A model generated the notes under the pieces. That model did no database searches. It was given only the letters and a program-made list of their open reading frames with translations, and was not told the origin of the DNA. Source: Clostridia bacterium (GTDB lineage Bacteria; Bacillota; Clostridia; Oscillospirales; CAG-272). From it: a DNA stretch of 64,000 nt. The translations under genes and the position numbers were made by a program. Where the stretch lies: contig JAFVWS010000004.1 of NCBI GenBank assembly GCA_017501545.1, positions 45,822-109,821 on the forward strand, given 5' to 3'. Shown here in pieces: positions 42,338 through 50,738 of this stretch (position 1 is the first letter of the stretch; every line of letters begins with the position of its first letter).

Positions 42338-43306
42338 TTATGCTTTTACTTCTTCAAAATGCTCAGCTAAAAACTCCTTGATTGCACCATCATAACGCTC
42401 AGTATCAACTGGACGAAGCCTTGAGTGTGCACCGTCTTCAAACCAAACAAGCTTTTTCTTGTCGTGTGAAACCTTGGCGTAAAGTGCCTCAGCCATAGAC
42501 GGAACAGAGTATTTGTCCTTTTTGCTGTGGATAAACAAAATAGGCTTTGTAAGCTTGTCAATAAAGTCAATGTTGCCAATCCTCATTGTGTGGCCGGTTG
42601 CAAGCTTAAATGACATGTTTACAAATGGAGCAAGCAAATTTTTTGGTTGCTTAAATTTAACTAAGTGATTTTTAAAGCTATCATAGAAGCGAGTGTACAT
42701 TCCGTCGGCAATCATACCACAGATGTAGTCTGGACACTTGTCGCTAACAAGCGCTTGTAAGCAACAGGATGAGCCAATACAAATGCCATGCAAAAGAATG
42801 CTTTTGTTTCCGTATGTGTCGTGCAGAAGCTCTGCCCATTTAATAAGGTCCTTGTGCTCCTCAAAGCCAAGGGTGTTGTACTTGCCGTCACTGTGTCCGT
42901 GTGCGCGCTGGTCAAAAACGAAAACGTTATATCCAAGCTCCTTATAAGGCTGAACAAAATAGTAGCCGTAGCCAAGCGCCTCAGTTCTTCCGGAAACGAA
43001 AATTAATGCTCTATCAAAGCCGAAATCAAAGTATTCACCATAAAGGTTGAAGCCTTCGTTTTCTATATGTAGCTCCTTTTTAGAAGCAACGTTTGCATCG
43101 TGCCATTTTTGACCGATATCATACATTTCTATTTGAAGTGGCTCCTTAACAGGACAGCCTCTTGTCCACTTATTCTTGTGAGAGCGAGTAAGAATCGCAA
43201 GCCTTAAAATGTGGCCAACCAAATAGAAGTTTAAAAGCGTGATAAGAATCAAGGCAAGAACGCAAATAATTATAAACAGGGTAATCCCAAGTGGGGTATC
43301 AAACAT
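42338..43306 (-). CDS. alpha/beta hydrolase with Cys in the nucleophile elbow
   Basis: A 322-residue membrane-anchored hydrolase. An N-terminal membrane segment covers residues ~6-28 (LGITLFIIICVLALILITLL). The alpha/beta core includes FVFDQRAHGHSDG and the nucleophile elbow LLHGICIGSS near residue 175, where the usual Ser of GxSxG is Cys. The acid is in FIHSKKDKYSVPS and the His in EDGAHSRLRP. Substitution of Ser by Cys is known in dienelactone hydrolases, but this protein does not look like one of them. It starts 12 nt from fakA and probably continues its transcript. Confidence 0.82.
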   Translation of the reverse strand: MFDTPLGITLFIIICVLALILITLLNFYLVGHILRLAILTRSHKNKWTRGCPVKEPLQIEMYDIGQKWHDANVASKKELHIENEGFNLYGEYFDFGFDRALIFVSGRTEALGYGYYFVQPYKELGYNVFVFDQRAHGHSDGKYNTLGFEEHKDLIKWAELLHDTYGNKSILLHGICIGSSCCLQALVSDKCPDYICGMIADGMYTRFYDSFKNHLVKFKQPKNLLAPFVNMSFKLATGHTMRIGNIDFIDKLTKPILFIHSKKDKYSVPSMAEALYAKVSHDKKKLVWFEDGAHSRLRPVDTERYDGAIKEFLAEHFEEVKA

Positions 43307-43317
43307 GCTATTCTCCT

Positions 43318-44988
43318 TTATTCAAAGGAAAGTACAATATCAAAAAAGTCGTCCTTAGTTTCTACAACTGAAAGCTCAGTGTACATATATTTTTCACTAA
43401 CAAAGGATGAAATCTTTTCAACCGTATCCTCTTTGATTTTTGGACTGATGAATAGAGAAATAACGTCCTTAGGCTCATCTTGCATAATCTTTTCAATTGC
43501 CTCACAGGTAACGTCTACGTATGAATTGCCAACTGAAAGAAGCTTGCTTCCTGTAAATGCAAAAAGCTCACCAACCTCAATCTTTTGCTCATCAAAGGTA
43601 GATTCCTTAGAAGCCACTGAAACTGTAACGGTTTGAATGTTAGAAATAACCTCGTTTATACCTTCAAGAACCGCATCGTGGTCGTCTTCCTCATAATCAA
43701 TCATAGGCAAGCAGGCATAGCACTCAGAGTCGGATTTAGTATTTACAACAATAACCCTTGCCTCGTCATAAAGCTTAGATGCCTGATCTGCCGAAAGATA
43801 TGTATTTTTACTATTTGCAAAAACGAAAATTGTCTTTGTCTCAGCCTTTTTAAATAGCTCAATAAAGTCAGAGGCTGATGGTGGACAAAGCCTATCGCAA
43901 AGCAAAACTATATCAGCGCCCATATCAATAAAGTAATCCTTCATTGATGCTTCGTGCGCTACACAAAGAACAGAGAAGGAGCCCTTTGCGACATCAGTGT
44001 AAACAGAAATGCTTGCTGATTGCTGTGGCTTTTCCTGAGCGTTACTTCCATAAATTTCGTTATGCTGAACGCTCATATTTTCAACCTTAATGGTCAAAAA
44101 CTCACCATATTTATGACCAAGGGCGAAAACCTCTTCTGGTTCTGTTGTGTGAATGTGAATCTTAACCTTGCTTTCATTGTGTGAGGTAACAATTGAGTCA
44201 CCAAGCTTTGAAAGCTTGTCAAGAAACGAATCGTAATTAAAACGCTTTTTAGAGCTTAGTAGCTGAAGCAAAAGCTCAGTACAATAGCCGTATTCAAAAA
44301 CTGATTCCTCGTTATACACAGTATAATCTATAGTAGGCGCTTGGGACTGATTTGACATATCTGCCCCCTCAATCTCCTCACCGCAAAGGTACTTATACAT
44401 ACCCTCGAAAATATAAACTGCGCCAGCTCCACCAGAGTCAACAACGCCGGCAGATTTTAGTATAGGCAAAAGGTCAGGCGTCTTTTCAAGAGAGCTTTTT
44501 GCTTTCTTTAAAAGTCCAGCAACAATTTCGTCAATTGTTTCATATTTGCCCTTAGCAATTCTTTTGCAAGCATGCTCGCTTGCTTCCCTTAAAACGGTAA
44601 GAATTGTGCCCTCGGCAGGATTAGAAACCGCACCATAAGCACATTTTACGCCTCTTTTAAGAGCCATGGCAAACGCAAAGGCACCAGCCTCATCTAAGGT
44701 TGCAAAGCATTCTGCAAAGCCCTTGAAGAATTGCGAAAGAATAACGCCTGAGTTGCCTCTTGCACCATAAACTATGGCTTGAGAAAAGCTTTTTGCGTTT
44801 TGAGAAAGCTCTGTGCTTTTCATGGCTTGAACGCCGTTTTGAAGCGTCAAAACCATGTTAGTGCCAGTATCACCGTCAGGAACAGGGAAGACGTTTAAGG
44901 CATTTATCTCATCACGATTCCTCGCAAGGTTTTTTGCACCATATTCAATTAACTCGCGAAATGTTTGTCCGTTAATTACGTATGTCAT
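43318..44988 (-). CDS. fakA: fatty acid kinase subunit FakA (DAK2/YloV family)
   Basis: A 556-residue ATP-binding subunit that phosphorylates fatty acids held by FakB. The DAK2 domain opens with INALNVFPVPDGDTGTNMVL and includes AIVYGARGNSGVILSQFFKG and GVVDSGGAGAVYIFEGMYKY. The C-terminal half is the DegV-like domain of unknown role. The preceding gene encodes a DegV-type FakB, a natural partner. The two genes are 19 nt apart, an operon of kinase and carrier. Confidence 0.92.
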   Translation of the reverse strand: MTYVINGQTFRELIEYGAKNLARNRDEINALNVFPVPDGDTGTNMVLTLQNGVQAMKSTELSQNAKSFSQAIVYGARGNSGVILSQFFKGFAECFATLDEAGAFAFAMALKRGVKCAYGAVSNPAEGTILTVLREASEHACKRIAKGKYETIDEIVAGLLKKAKSSLEKTPDLLPILKSAGVVDSGGAGAVYIFEGMYKYLCGEEIEGADMSNQSQAPTIDYTVYNEESVFEYGYCTELLLQLLSSKKRFNYDSFLDKLSKLGDSIVTSHNESKVKIHIHTTEPEEVFALGHKYGEFLTIKVENMSVQHNEIYGSNAQEKPQQSASISVYTDVAKGSFSVLCVAHEASMKDYFIDMGADIVLLCDRLCPPSASDFIELFKKAETKTIFVFANSKNTYLSADQASKLYDEARVIVVNTKSDSECYACLPMIDYEEDDHDAVLEGINEVISNIQTVTVSVASKESTFDEQKIEVGELFAFTGSKLLSVGNSYVDVTCEAIEKIMQDEPKDVISLFISPKIKEDTVEKISSFVSEKYMYTELSVVETKDDFFDIVLSFE

Positions 44989-45007
44989 AAAAAAATCCTA
45001 TTCTAAA

Positions 45008-45937
45008 TTATTTTCCTGTGATTTGGCTCATTATTTCCTTTTCCTTGATAAGGTCCTCGGAAACCTCTTCGCCAAGATAGTAAACACCTACCATGCCTGG
45101 GCCGATATTAGCACCACAAGCAGGGAAAATGTCAGTAATGTAAATTTTCTTTGGATTGAGCGCGCTAAGCTTTTCCTTCAAGCTGTTAGCATAAAGCTCT
45201 CTGTCTGAGTGAGCCACGAAAATTGTTTGATTTTCAATATCAACTGCTGTCTTTTCAACGTACTTAACTGTGATATCAAGAGCCTTATTAATGCCCTTAG
45301 CCTTTGTAATAACAGTAGTGTAGCCCTCTGTGTTGCAGTCGCCCATTGGCTTAACACCTGCAAGATTGCCAAATATAGCCTTGCCCTTGGAAATTCTTCC
45401 ACGGCGTGCAATAAACATAAGGTCGTCGATAGGACCCATTTGGTGAACCTTGCGCTTATTAGCCTCAAGCCACTCAACAACCTCGTCAAAGCTCTTGCCT
45501 TGGCTCTGAAGCTCAGCTGCGTAGTAAGCTAAAAGACCTTCGCCAGCAGTCATACGGAATGAGTCAACGCAGTATATTTTTGCATCTGGATAATTCTTTT
45601 TAATGTCCTCGGCAGCGCTTGTAGCGAATCTATGTGAGCCACTGATAGTAGATGACAAGCAAATTACGATTACGCCATAACCATCCTTAACGTATTTTTC
45701 AAAAGTTTCATAATATTCAGCAGGTGATGGTGGTGATGTTGTAACCTTTACCTTTTTATTACCGAGAGCCTTGTAGTATTCCTCTCTTGAAACAACGCTC
45801 CAATCAAGTGTTGTTGAAATATCACGTCCATCGTTAAAGCTTGCATGGCCAGGAACGTATGCATTTAATCCAATGTCGTTTCTTGCTTCCTCTGAAATGT
45901 CAGCAGTGCTGTCTGGTAGAATAACAAATTTTTCCAT
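45008..45937 (-). CDS. fakB: DegV family fatty-acid-binding protein
   Basis: A 309-residue DegV-fold protein that should present fatty acids to FakA. The start at 45937 (MEKFVILPDSTADISEEAR) follows GAGG; the longer frame to 46069 covers the promoter and is rejected. Family motifs are DSTADI, KVTTSPPSPAEYYETFEK, VICLSSTISGSHRFAT, VDSFRMTAGEGLLAYYA and FIARRGRISKGKA. The fatty acid type cannot be read from sequence. It is the first gene of the fakB-fakA unit. Confidence 0.9.
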   Translation of the reverse strand: MEKFVILPDSTADISEEARNDIGLNAYVPGHASFNDGRDISTTLDWSVVSREEYYKALGNKKVKVTTSPPSPAEYYETFEKYVKDGYGVIVICLSSTISGSHRFATSAAEDIKKNYPDAKIYCVDSFRMTAGEGLLAYYAAELQSQGKSFDEVVEWLEANKRKVHQMGPIDDLMFIARRGRISKGKAIFGNLAGVKPMGDCNTEGYTTVITKAKGINKALDITVKYVEKTAVDIENQTIFVAHSDRELYANSLKEKLSALNPKKIYITDIFPACGANIGPGMVGVYYLGEEVSEDLIKEKEIMSQITGK

Positions 45938-46027
45938 TTCTTTTTCCTCTCGTTTGTAAAAATTTTGTGCGGTTGTTTTTCGCAATCGACAAAAGTTGCG
46001 TTTTTTAAACAATAATACACAATTTAT

Positions 46028-46056
46028 ATTATAATAATATGAAGCCAGTTTGTCAA
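46028..46056 (-). promoter_or_regulatory. consensus promoter of fakB-fakA
   Basis: Minus-strand TTGACA (46056-46051), 17-nt spacer, TATAAT (46033-46028). The ~340-bp gap between fakB and the ECF gene otherwise contains only AT-rich DNA and the promoter at 46206-46235. Confidence 0.88.
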
Positions 46057-46205
46057 TACCTTGATGCACTTTTCACTTTGTTACTTTTCACCAAAAATAC
46101 ATAAAAACGACACAATTTGGTAATAAAACAGTACAAAATGCGACCTAAATAGACTGAAAATTTTTAAAAATGTCTTTTAAAATACGTCTAAGTTTTGATA
46201 TGTAC

Positions 46206-46235
46206 TTGCACCATAGCGGTGGTGTGTGCTATAAT
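46206..46235 (+). promoter_or_regulatory. promoter of the ECF S-larA operon
   Basis: TTGCAC (46206-46211), 18-nt spacer, TATAAT (46230-46235). Confidence 0.7.
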
Positions 46236-46278
46236 TATTTTACTAAATTAATTATAATTTGCTACACGTGGGATTTTT

Positions 46279-46830
46279 ATGAAAAGAGAAAACTTAAGAA
46301 AGCTTATTTATGCCGCGCTTTTTTTGGCGATAGGTATGGTTTTGCCACTTTTTACAGGGCAAATCAAGGAAATTGGCGATTCGCTTTTGCCAATGCATCT
46401 GCCAGTTATGCTTTGTGGCTTGATATGTGGCTACAAATATGGTGGCGCTGTTGGACTTATGCTTCCATTCTTGCGCTCATTTGTTTTTGGTATGCCACCA
46501 CTGTACCCAAATGCGGTTTGGATGGCGCTTGAGCTTGCGACCTATGGCTTGGTTATAGGCATATTATATGCGCGCACCAAGAAGCATACGATTAAGAAAT
46601 TATATTTTTCGCTAATTACGTCTATGATACTTGGACGAATAGTATGGGGAATAGCCAAGGCTATTTTACTTGGTGTTAGTGGAAAAGCGTTTACAATTAG
46701 TGCATTTATCGCAGGTGGCTTTGTCGATGCCATCCCTGGCATTATCGTTCAGCTTGCGTTAATTCCTGCAATAATGACAATTTACCAAAGAGCAAGAATT
46801 AAAACCGAAAAAAGGAGGATGACAAAATGA
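46279..46830 (+). CDS. ECF transporter substrate-binding (S) component
   Basis: A 183-residue membrane protein with about six hydrophobic segments. It has the S-component hallmarks: LRKLIYAALFLAIGMVLPLF at the start, MHLPVMLCGLICGYKYGGAV and VDAIPGIIVQLALIPAIM. S components bind a vitamin or metal and share an energising EcfAAT module that must be encoded elsewhere. It overlaps larA by 4 nt, so the substrate may be linked to LarA, for example a nicotinate-type precursor of its nickel-pincer cofactor or the racemase substrate. This link is inference. Confidence 0.85.
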   Translation: MKRENLRKLIYAALFLAIGMVLPLFTGQIKEIGDSLLPMHLPVMLCGLICGYKYGGAVGLMLPFLRSFVFGMPPLYPNAVWMALELATYGLVIGILYARTKKHTIKKLYFSLITSMILGRIVWGIAKAILLGVSGKAFTISAFIAGGFVDAIPGIIVQLALIPAIMTIYQRARIKTEKRRMTK

Positions 46831-48104
46831 TAAACGTTTCGTTTCCATACGGAAAAGAGGAAATAGAGTATTCCTTTAATGAAAATGAATTAACTGCAGT
46901 TTTGGAGTCCTCAATTAATGAGTACAAGCCACAAATGACAGAGGACGCGCTTGTTTTGGATGCTATGGAAAATCCAGTTGGCACAAAAAGGCTTAGCGAG
47001 CTTGCTAAAGGCAAGAAAAATATTGTAATTATCGCAAGTGACCATACAAGGCCAGTGCCAAGCAAGCTGATAATTCCTCCTATCTTAAAGGAAATAAGAG
47101 AGGGAAGTCCACACGCCAAAATTACAATTTTAATTGCAACAGGCTGTCACCGTGGCACAACCAAGGAGGAGCTAATTAGCAAATTTGGCAAGGAAATTGT
47201 ACAAAACGAGGAAATATACATTCACGACTGTGATGAAAGAGAAAAGCTTGTGTCGATAGGCACCCTTCCCTCGGGTGGAGACTGTGTGATTAATAAAATC
47301 GCTACTGAGGCTGACCTTCTCGTTGCTGAGGGCTTTATTGAGCCACACTTTTTTGCAGGCTACTCTGGTGGACGAAAAAGCGTTTTGCCAGGCGTCTCGG
47401 CAAGAGAAACAGTGCTTGCCAACCATTGCTCAGAGTTTATTGCACACGAAAATGCAAGAACTGGCGTTTTAAAGGATAACCCAATGCACAAGGATATGCT
47501 TTGGGCAGCAAAAAAGGCTAATCTTGCTTACATAGTAAACGTAGTTTTAAACTCTAAAAAAGAGGTAATTTATGCAGTAGCAGGCGACTGTGAGCTTGCA
47601 CATAAAAAGGGCACAGATTTCTTGTCAGAAAGCTGTGGGGTAAAAGCAAAGGCGGCTGACATTGTAATATCAACAAATGGTGGCTACCCACTTGACCAAA
47701 ACGTGTATCAAGCCGTAAAGGGAATGACCGCGGCTGAAGCAACCGTAAAAAAGGGTGGAGTAATCATTATGCTTGCAAAGTCAAACGATGGCATAGGTGG
47801 AGACCATTTTTACCATCAGCTTGCAGATGAGCCGGACATTAATAAGACAATGAATACGTTTTTGTCAAGGGGCAGAGGACAAACCGTGCCAGACCAATGG
47901 CAAACTCAAATTTTATTAAGAGTTCTTATGCATGCAACCGTAATCTATGTATCCGATATGGACAGTGATACAATAAGACGTATGCATATGATTCCTGCGG
48001 GAAGCCTTGATGAGGCACTTATAATGGCGCGTAAAATTTTAAACAAAAAAGAGCTTAGTATAGTTGCCATTCCGGACGGCGTTTCAGTGATAGTCCAAAA
48101 ATAA
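46827..48104 (+). CDS. larA: LarA family nickel-dependent racemase
   Basis: A 425-residue cytoplasmic enzyme of the lactate racemase family, which uses a nickel-pincer nucleotide made by LarB, LarC and LarE. Conserved features are ASDHTRPVPSK near residue 72, LIATGCHRGTTKEE near 104, EPHFFAGYSGGRKSVLPGVS near 170 and ADIVISTNGGYPLDQNVYQA near 280. LarA homologues also racemise other alpha-hydroxy acids, so lactate is only one option. larBCE are not in the window. GGAGG precedes the start. Confidence 0.92.
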   Translation: MINVSFPYGKEEIEYSFNENELTAVLESSINEYKPQMTEDALVLDAMENPVGTKRLSELAKGKKNIVIIASDHTRPVPSKLIIPPILKEIREGSPHAKITILIATGCHRGTTKEELISKFGKEIVQNEEIYIHDCDEREKLVSIGTLPSGGDCVINKIATEADLLVAEGFIEPHFFAGYSGGRKSVLPGVSARETVLANHCSEFIAHENARTGVLKDNPMHKDMLWAAKKANLAYIVNVVLNSKKEVIYAVAGDCELAHKKGTDFLSESCGVKAKAADIVISTNGGYPLDQNVYQAVKGMTAAEATVKKGGVIIMLAKSNDGIGGDHFYHQLADEPDINKTMNTFLSRGRGQTVPDQWQTQILLRVLMHATVIYVSDMDSDTIRRMHMIPAGSLDEALIMARKILNKKELSIVAIPDGVSVIVQK

Positions 48105-48137
48105 AAAAGACGCACCCTGTGTCTAAAAACAAAAGAA

Positions 48138-48165
48138 AAAAGCCGACCACGTGGTCGGCTTTTTG
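48138..48165. terminator. bidirectional terminator after larA
   Basis: AAAGCCGACCAC / GTGGTCGGCTTT self-complementary hairpin with a T-rich tail, between convergent genes. Confidence 0.88.
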
Positions 48166-48540
48166 TTATTTTTGTCTGTCCTTTGCATAAAAAACTTGAA
48201 AGCTTTTCTTTTGCTTTTTAGGCTTGGAATTTATAAATTTAAGTACCTTTATAGTGATAGGTGGCACAATTGCACAGCCGATTACGCCAATAACAATTAC
48301 GATAATCCCCATAATTGTTTTTGGAACAAAGCACATAAATATGCCAATAAACAGTCCAACCACGCTAATAGGGTTAGGACAGATTAGACCAGATGCAACC
48401 GAAACTACAATAATAACAATTCCTGCGATTAGAGAAAATTGCTTTGGCAAGCAAATTTCAAGAACACCAATAATTATAAGAAGCGCACTAAGCGCACCAA
48501 TAAGGTATCCAACTCCCTTGAAGATAAAATTTTTTACCAT
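48166..48540 (-). CDS. small multi-pass membrane protein
   Basis: A 124-residue protein with four hydrophobic segments (GYLIGALSALLIIIGVLEI, LIAGIVIIVVSVASGLI, VVGLFIGIFMCFV, IMGIIVIVIGVIGCAIV) and a basic C-terminal tail (KPKKQKKSFQ). No named family is recognised. It is transcribed divergently from the TetR-type gene. The two leaders are inverted copies of each other, so this protein is the likely target of that regulator. GGAGGG precedes the ATG. Confidence 0.78.
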   Translation of the reverse strand: MVKNFIFKGVGYLIGALSALLIIIGVLEICLPKQFSLIAGIVIIVVSVASGLICPNPISVVGLFIGIFMCFVPKTIMGIIVIVIGVIGCAIVPPITIKVLKFINSKPKKQKKSFQVFYAKDRQK

Positions 48541-48545
48541 AATCC

Positions 48546-48647
48546 CTCCATTATTCCAACACTTGTATTTTTAATTCAATTATAGTATAATTGTGATATG
48601 AGCAAAAATCAACCATCAATAATTGAACAACTGTTGGAATAATGGAG
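48546..48647. promoter_or_regulatory. divergent control region with inverted leaders and central palindrome
   Basis: The 16-mer CTCCATTATTCCAACA at 48546-48561 is repeated in inverse orientation at 48632-48647. Each copy covers the ribosome site of its gene. Midway, CAATTATA-G-TATAATTG (48577-48593) is a perfect palindrome that contains a -10 box for each direction (TATAAT at 48586-48591 and, on the minus strand, 48584-48579). With TTGTAT at 48563-48568 it makes a 17-nt-spaced promoter toward the TetR gene. This fits an operator for the TetR-type regulator. Confidence 0.65.
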
Positions 48648-48652
48648 AAAAT

Positions 48653-49174
48653 ATGAACGTAAAGAATAATAAAAGAAAAAAAGATTCGCAAATGAAAATA
48701 AAAAACACCTTCTTTGAGCTACTTAAAAAGAAGGAGCTGAATAAAATCAAGGTGTCTGAAATTTGCCAAATGGCTGAAATTAACAGAAGCACCTTTTATG
48801 CAAACTATCTTGACGTTTTCGACCTTGCGGATAAAATATTTGCGGAGTTAAGCAAGGAGGTAGAATCTCTTTTTGATACCTCAAAGCAATCGTCGCTTGA
48901 CGAAAAAGCGTTTTTGAGTTTGTTGACTCACGTAAAGGAAAACAAGGAAATCTATGGTTATTATTTCGCGTTGGGCTATGAAAACAAAAAGTGGACGTTT
49001 ACCCACTTTTTTGTGGAGCAGTATGCAAGCATTGAGCCAAATATAGATTACCGAATAGAGTTTTTTAGAGGTGGATTTAACGCAATTATAAAAAAATGGA
49101 TAGAGAATGGATGTAAGGAAACGCCTGAAAAAATGTGTGAAATTCTTTGCTATGAATACAGGGGAAGATTTTAA
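48653..49174 (+). CDS. TetR/AcrR family transcriptional regulator
   Basis: A 173-residue regulator. The start at 48653 (MNVKNNKRKKDSQ) follows TGGAG; the longer frame from 48623 covers the leader repeat. The DNA-binding helix-turn-helix is typical: KIKNTFFELLKKKELNKIKV, then SEICQMAEINRSTFYANYLD. The C-terminal part resembles the TetR_C-type domain of DhaS-like regulators (GYYFALGYENKKWTFTHFF). It probably controls the divergent membrane gene and itself. Confidence 0.88.
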   Translation: MNVKNNKRKKDSQMKIKNTFFELLKKKELNKIKVSEICQMAEINRSTFYANYLDVFDLADKIFAELSKEVESLFDTSKQSSLDEKAFLSLLTHVKENKEIYGYYFALGYENKKWTFTHFFVEQYASIEPNIDYRIEFFRGGFNAIIKKWIENGCKETPEKMCEILCYEYRGRF

Positions 49175-49188
49175 ATGAAAAAACAAAA

Positions 49189-49216
49189 AAGCCGACCATG
49201 TGGTCGGTTTTTTTAA
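49189..49216. terminator. terminator of the TetR gene
   Basis: AAGCCGACCAT / GTGGTCGGTTT hairpin followed by T7. Confidence 0.85.
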
Positions 49217-49222
49217 TAAAGA

Positions 49223-49252
49223 AAAATCGGTGCCGAAGCACCGATTTTGTTT
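49223..49252. terminator. terminator of the oxidoreductase gene
   Basis: AAAATCGGTGC / GCACCGATTTT hairpin with loop CGAA, followed by GTTTTT on the plus strand and A-rich DNA on the other side. Confidence 0.85.
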
Positions 49253-50416
49253 TTAAACCTCAGGAATAGTAATTTCAATTTCCTTGCCGAGATTTGCAGA
49301 TTTAATAATGCCATCAATAATAGCTTGATTTATAACAATCTGCTCGGTTGGTACAGGTGCCTTACCACCTGTGATTATAGCATCAAGGAAAGAGCGTATT
49401 TTTTCATAGAAAAGGTCAGGGGACTTAATAATAGGAATTTCTGTGCAAACCTGTGAGCCTGCCATTTCGCTATAAACCTTCATAGGTCCACCGACAGAGC
49501 CGTTCCAGCACTCGGTTGAAGGAATTCTAAGAGAGCCCTTCTTGCCCATAATGATTGTGTCACCAGGGGTGTCAAGGTTCATCGCCCACGCAATACGGAA
49601 GTCAAGAATTATTCCACCCTCAAGACGGATAAAGCCTGCCGCAAAGTCCTCAACTCCAAATTTCTCTGCGTATTCTGGGTTCCAAGGATAGTTTTTTGGG
49701 TCCTTGCCAAAGAAATCGGATTTATAACCGCTTACTGTAAGTGGCTTTGGATAACCGATAGCGTTAAGCACCATATCAAGAGAGTAGCAGCCGATGTCTC
49801 CCATTGCACCAATTCCCGCTGTTTTGTCCTCAATAAACGTTGTGCCAAATGGTGTTGGAATACCTCTTCTACGGCCACCGCCTGTTTGAATGTAGTAGAT
49901 ATCACCAAGCACACCGGACTCAACAATTTCCTTGATTTTCTTCATATTTGGGTCCATTCTTGGTTGGAAGCCGATAGAAAGAATTTTTCCGCTTTCCTTT
50001 TCAGCACGGCGCATCTCAATAGCCTCATCAAGAGTAACGGACATAGGCTTTTCGCAAAGAACGTTTACACCCTTCTTTAGAGCATAAATTGTGCACTCTG
50101 CGTGCGTTCTGTTATATGTGCAAATAGAAACTGCATCAAGGTCTGTCTCTGCATCAAGCAAGTCCTTGTGAGAAAGGTAGCATCTTGCACCTGTAATTTC
50201 CCACTTTTCGGCAAATTTTTCAGCCTTGCCCGGCACAAGGTCAGCAAGGGCAACAACCTCAACGTCGTTCATTTCCTTATACTTGTTTATGTGCGCATCA
50301 GCAATCCAGCCTGTGCCGATAATTCCAACCTTAAGCTTTCTTTCTGATTCGATTTTTTCCTTTTGAGGAGCATTTTTAAATTCATTCATAATGCTCATAC
50401 TATCTTTTTTAGCCAT
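49253..50416 (-). CDS. Gfo/Idh/MocA family oxidoreductase
   Basis: A 387-residue NAD(P)-dependent oxidoreductase, probably for a sugar or inositol derivative. The start at 50416 (MAKKDSMS) is chosen because GGAGGG lies between it and an ATG at 50431. The Rossmann motif is KVGIIGTGWIADAHINKY near residue 28, and the conserved dyad is VLCEKPMSVTL. DIGCYSLDMVLNAIGYP supplies the active-site His-like position as Cys/Tyr. The substrate is not evident. The promoter upstream contains a palindrome. Confidence 0.92.
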   Translation of the reverse strand: MAKKDSMSIMNEFKNAPQKEKIESERKLKVGIIGTGWIADAHINKYKEMNDVEVVALADLVPGKAEKFAEKWEITGARCYLSHKDLLDAETDLDAVSICTYNRTHAECTIYALKKGVNVLCEKPMSVTLDEAIEMRRAEKESGKILSIGFQPRMDPNMKKIKEIVESGVLGDIYYIQTGGGRRRGIPTPFGTTFIEDKTAGIGAMGDIGCYSLDMVLNAIGYPKPLTVSGYKSDFFGKDPKNYPWNPEYAEKFGVEDFAAGFIRLEGGIILDFRIAWAMNLDTPGDTIIMGKKGSLRIPSTECWNGSVGGPMKVYSEMAGSQVCTEIPIIKSPDLFYEKIRSFLDAIITGGKAPVPTEQIVINQAIIDGIIKSANLGKEIEITIPEV

Positions 50417-50738
50417 AATAAAACCCTCCAAAATATGTTTATAGCTAAGCTAATTTTAACATTATCAAAATGTTAATGTCAATATGGTTTGCAAAAAAGA
50501 TTACACGGAATAGGGAATTATTTTAGGATTTTCGCCAAAGGCGAGGCTTTTTCTCAAGCCTTATGATAGTAAGCTGACAACATTTTCACTATCACTATCA
50601 CTTATTACTTGCCAAAAAACGACAAGAGGATTTAGTGAAAAGAGAAAACGACAACCTTCTATCGAAGATTGCCGTTTTTGTGAAGAGATACGAAAAAAGA
50701 TATTTTTTGCGTTTTGCAATAAGGTTTTAAATGATGTA
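50417..50738. other. non-coding gap
   Basis: Beyond the promoter at 50453-50482, this 320-bp gap holds a short hairpin (GCCAAAGGC near 50536) and an imperfect 13-bp inverted repeat (AACGACAACCTTC / GAAGATTGCCGTT, 50647-50676) followed by T4. The latter could terminate transcription in either direction. No gene was seen. Confidence 0.6.
50453..50482 (-). promoter_or_regulatory. promoter and operator-like repeat of the oxidoreductase gene
   Basis: Minus-strand TTGACA (50482-50477), 18-nt spacer, TAAAAT (50458-50453). The inverted repeat TTAACAT-N7-ATGTTAA (50456-50476) fills the spacer and could bind a repressor. Confidence 0.65.
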
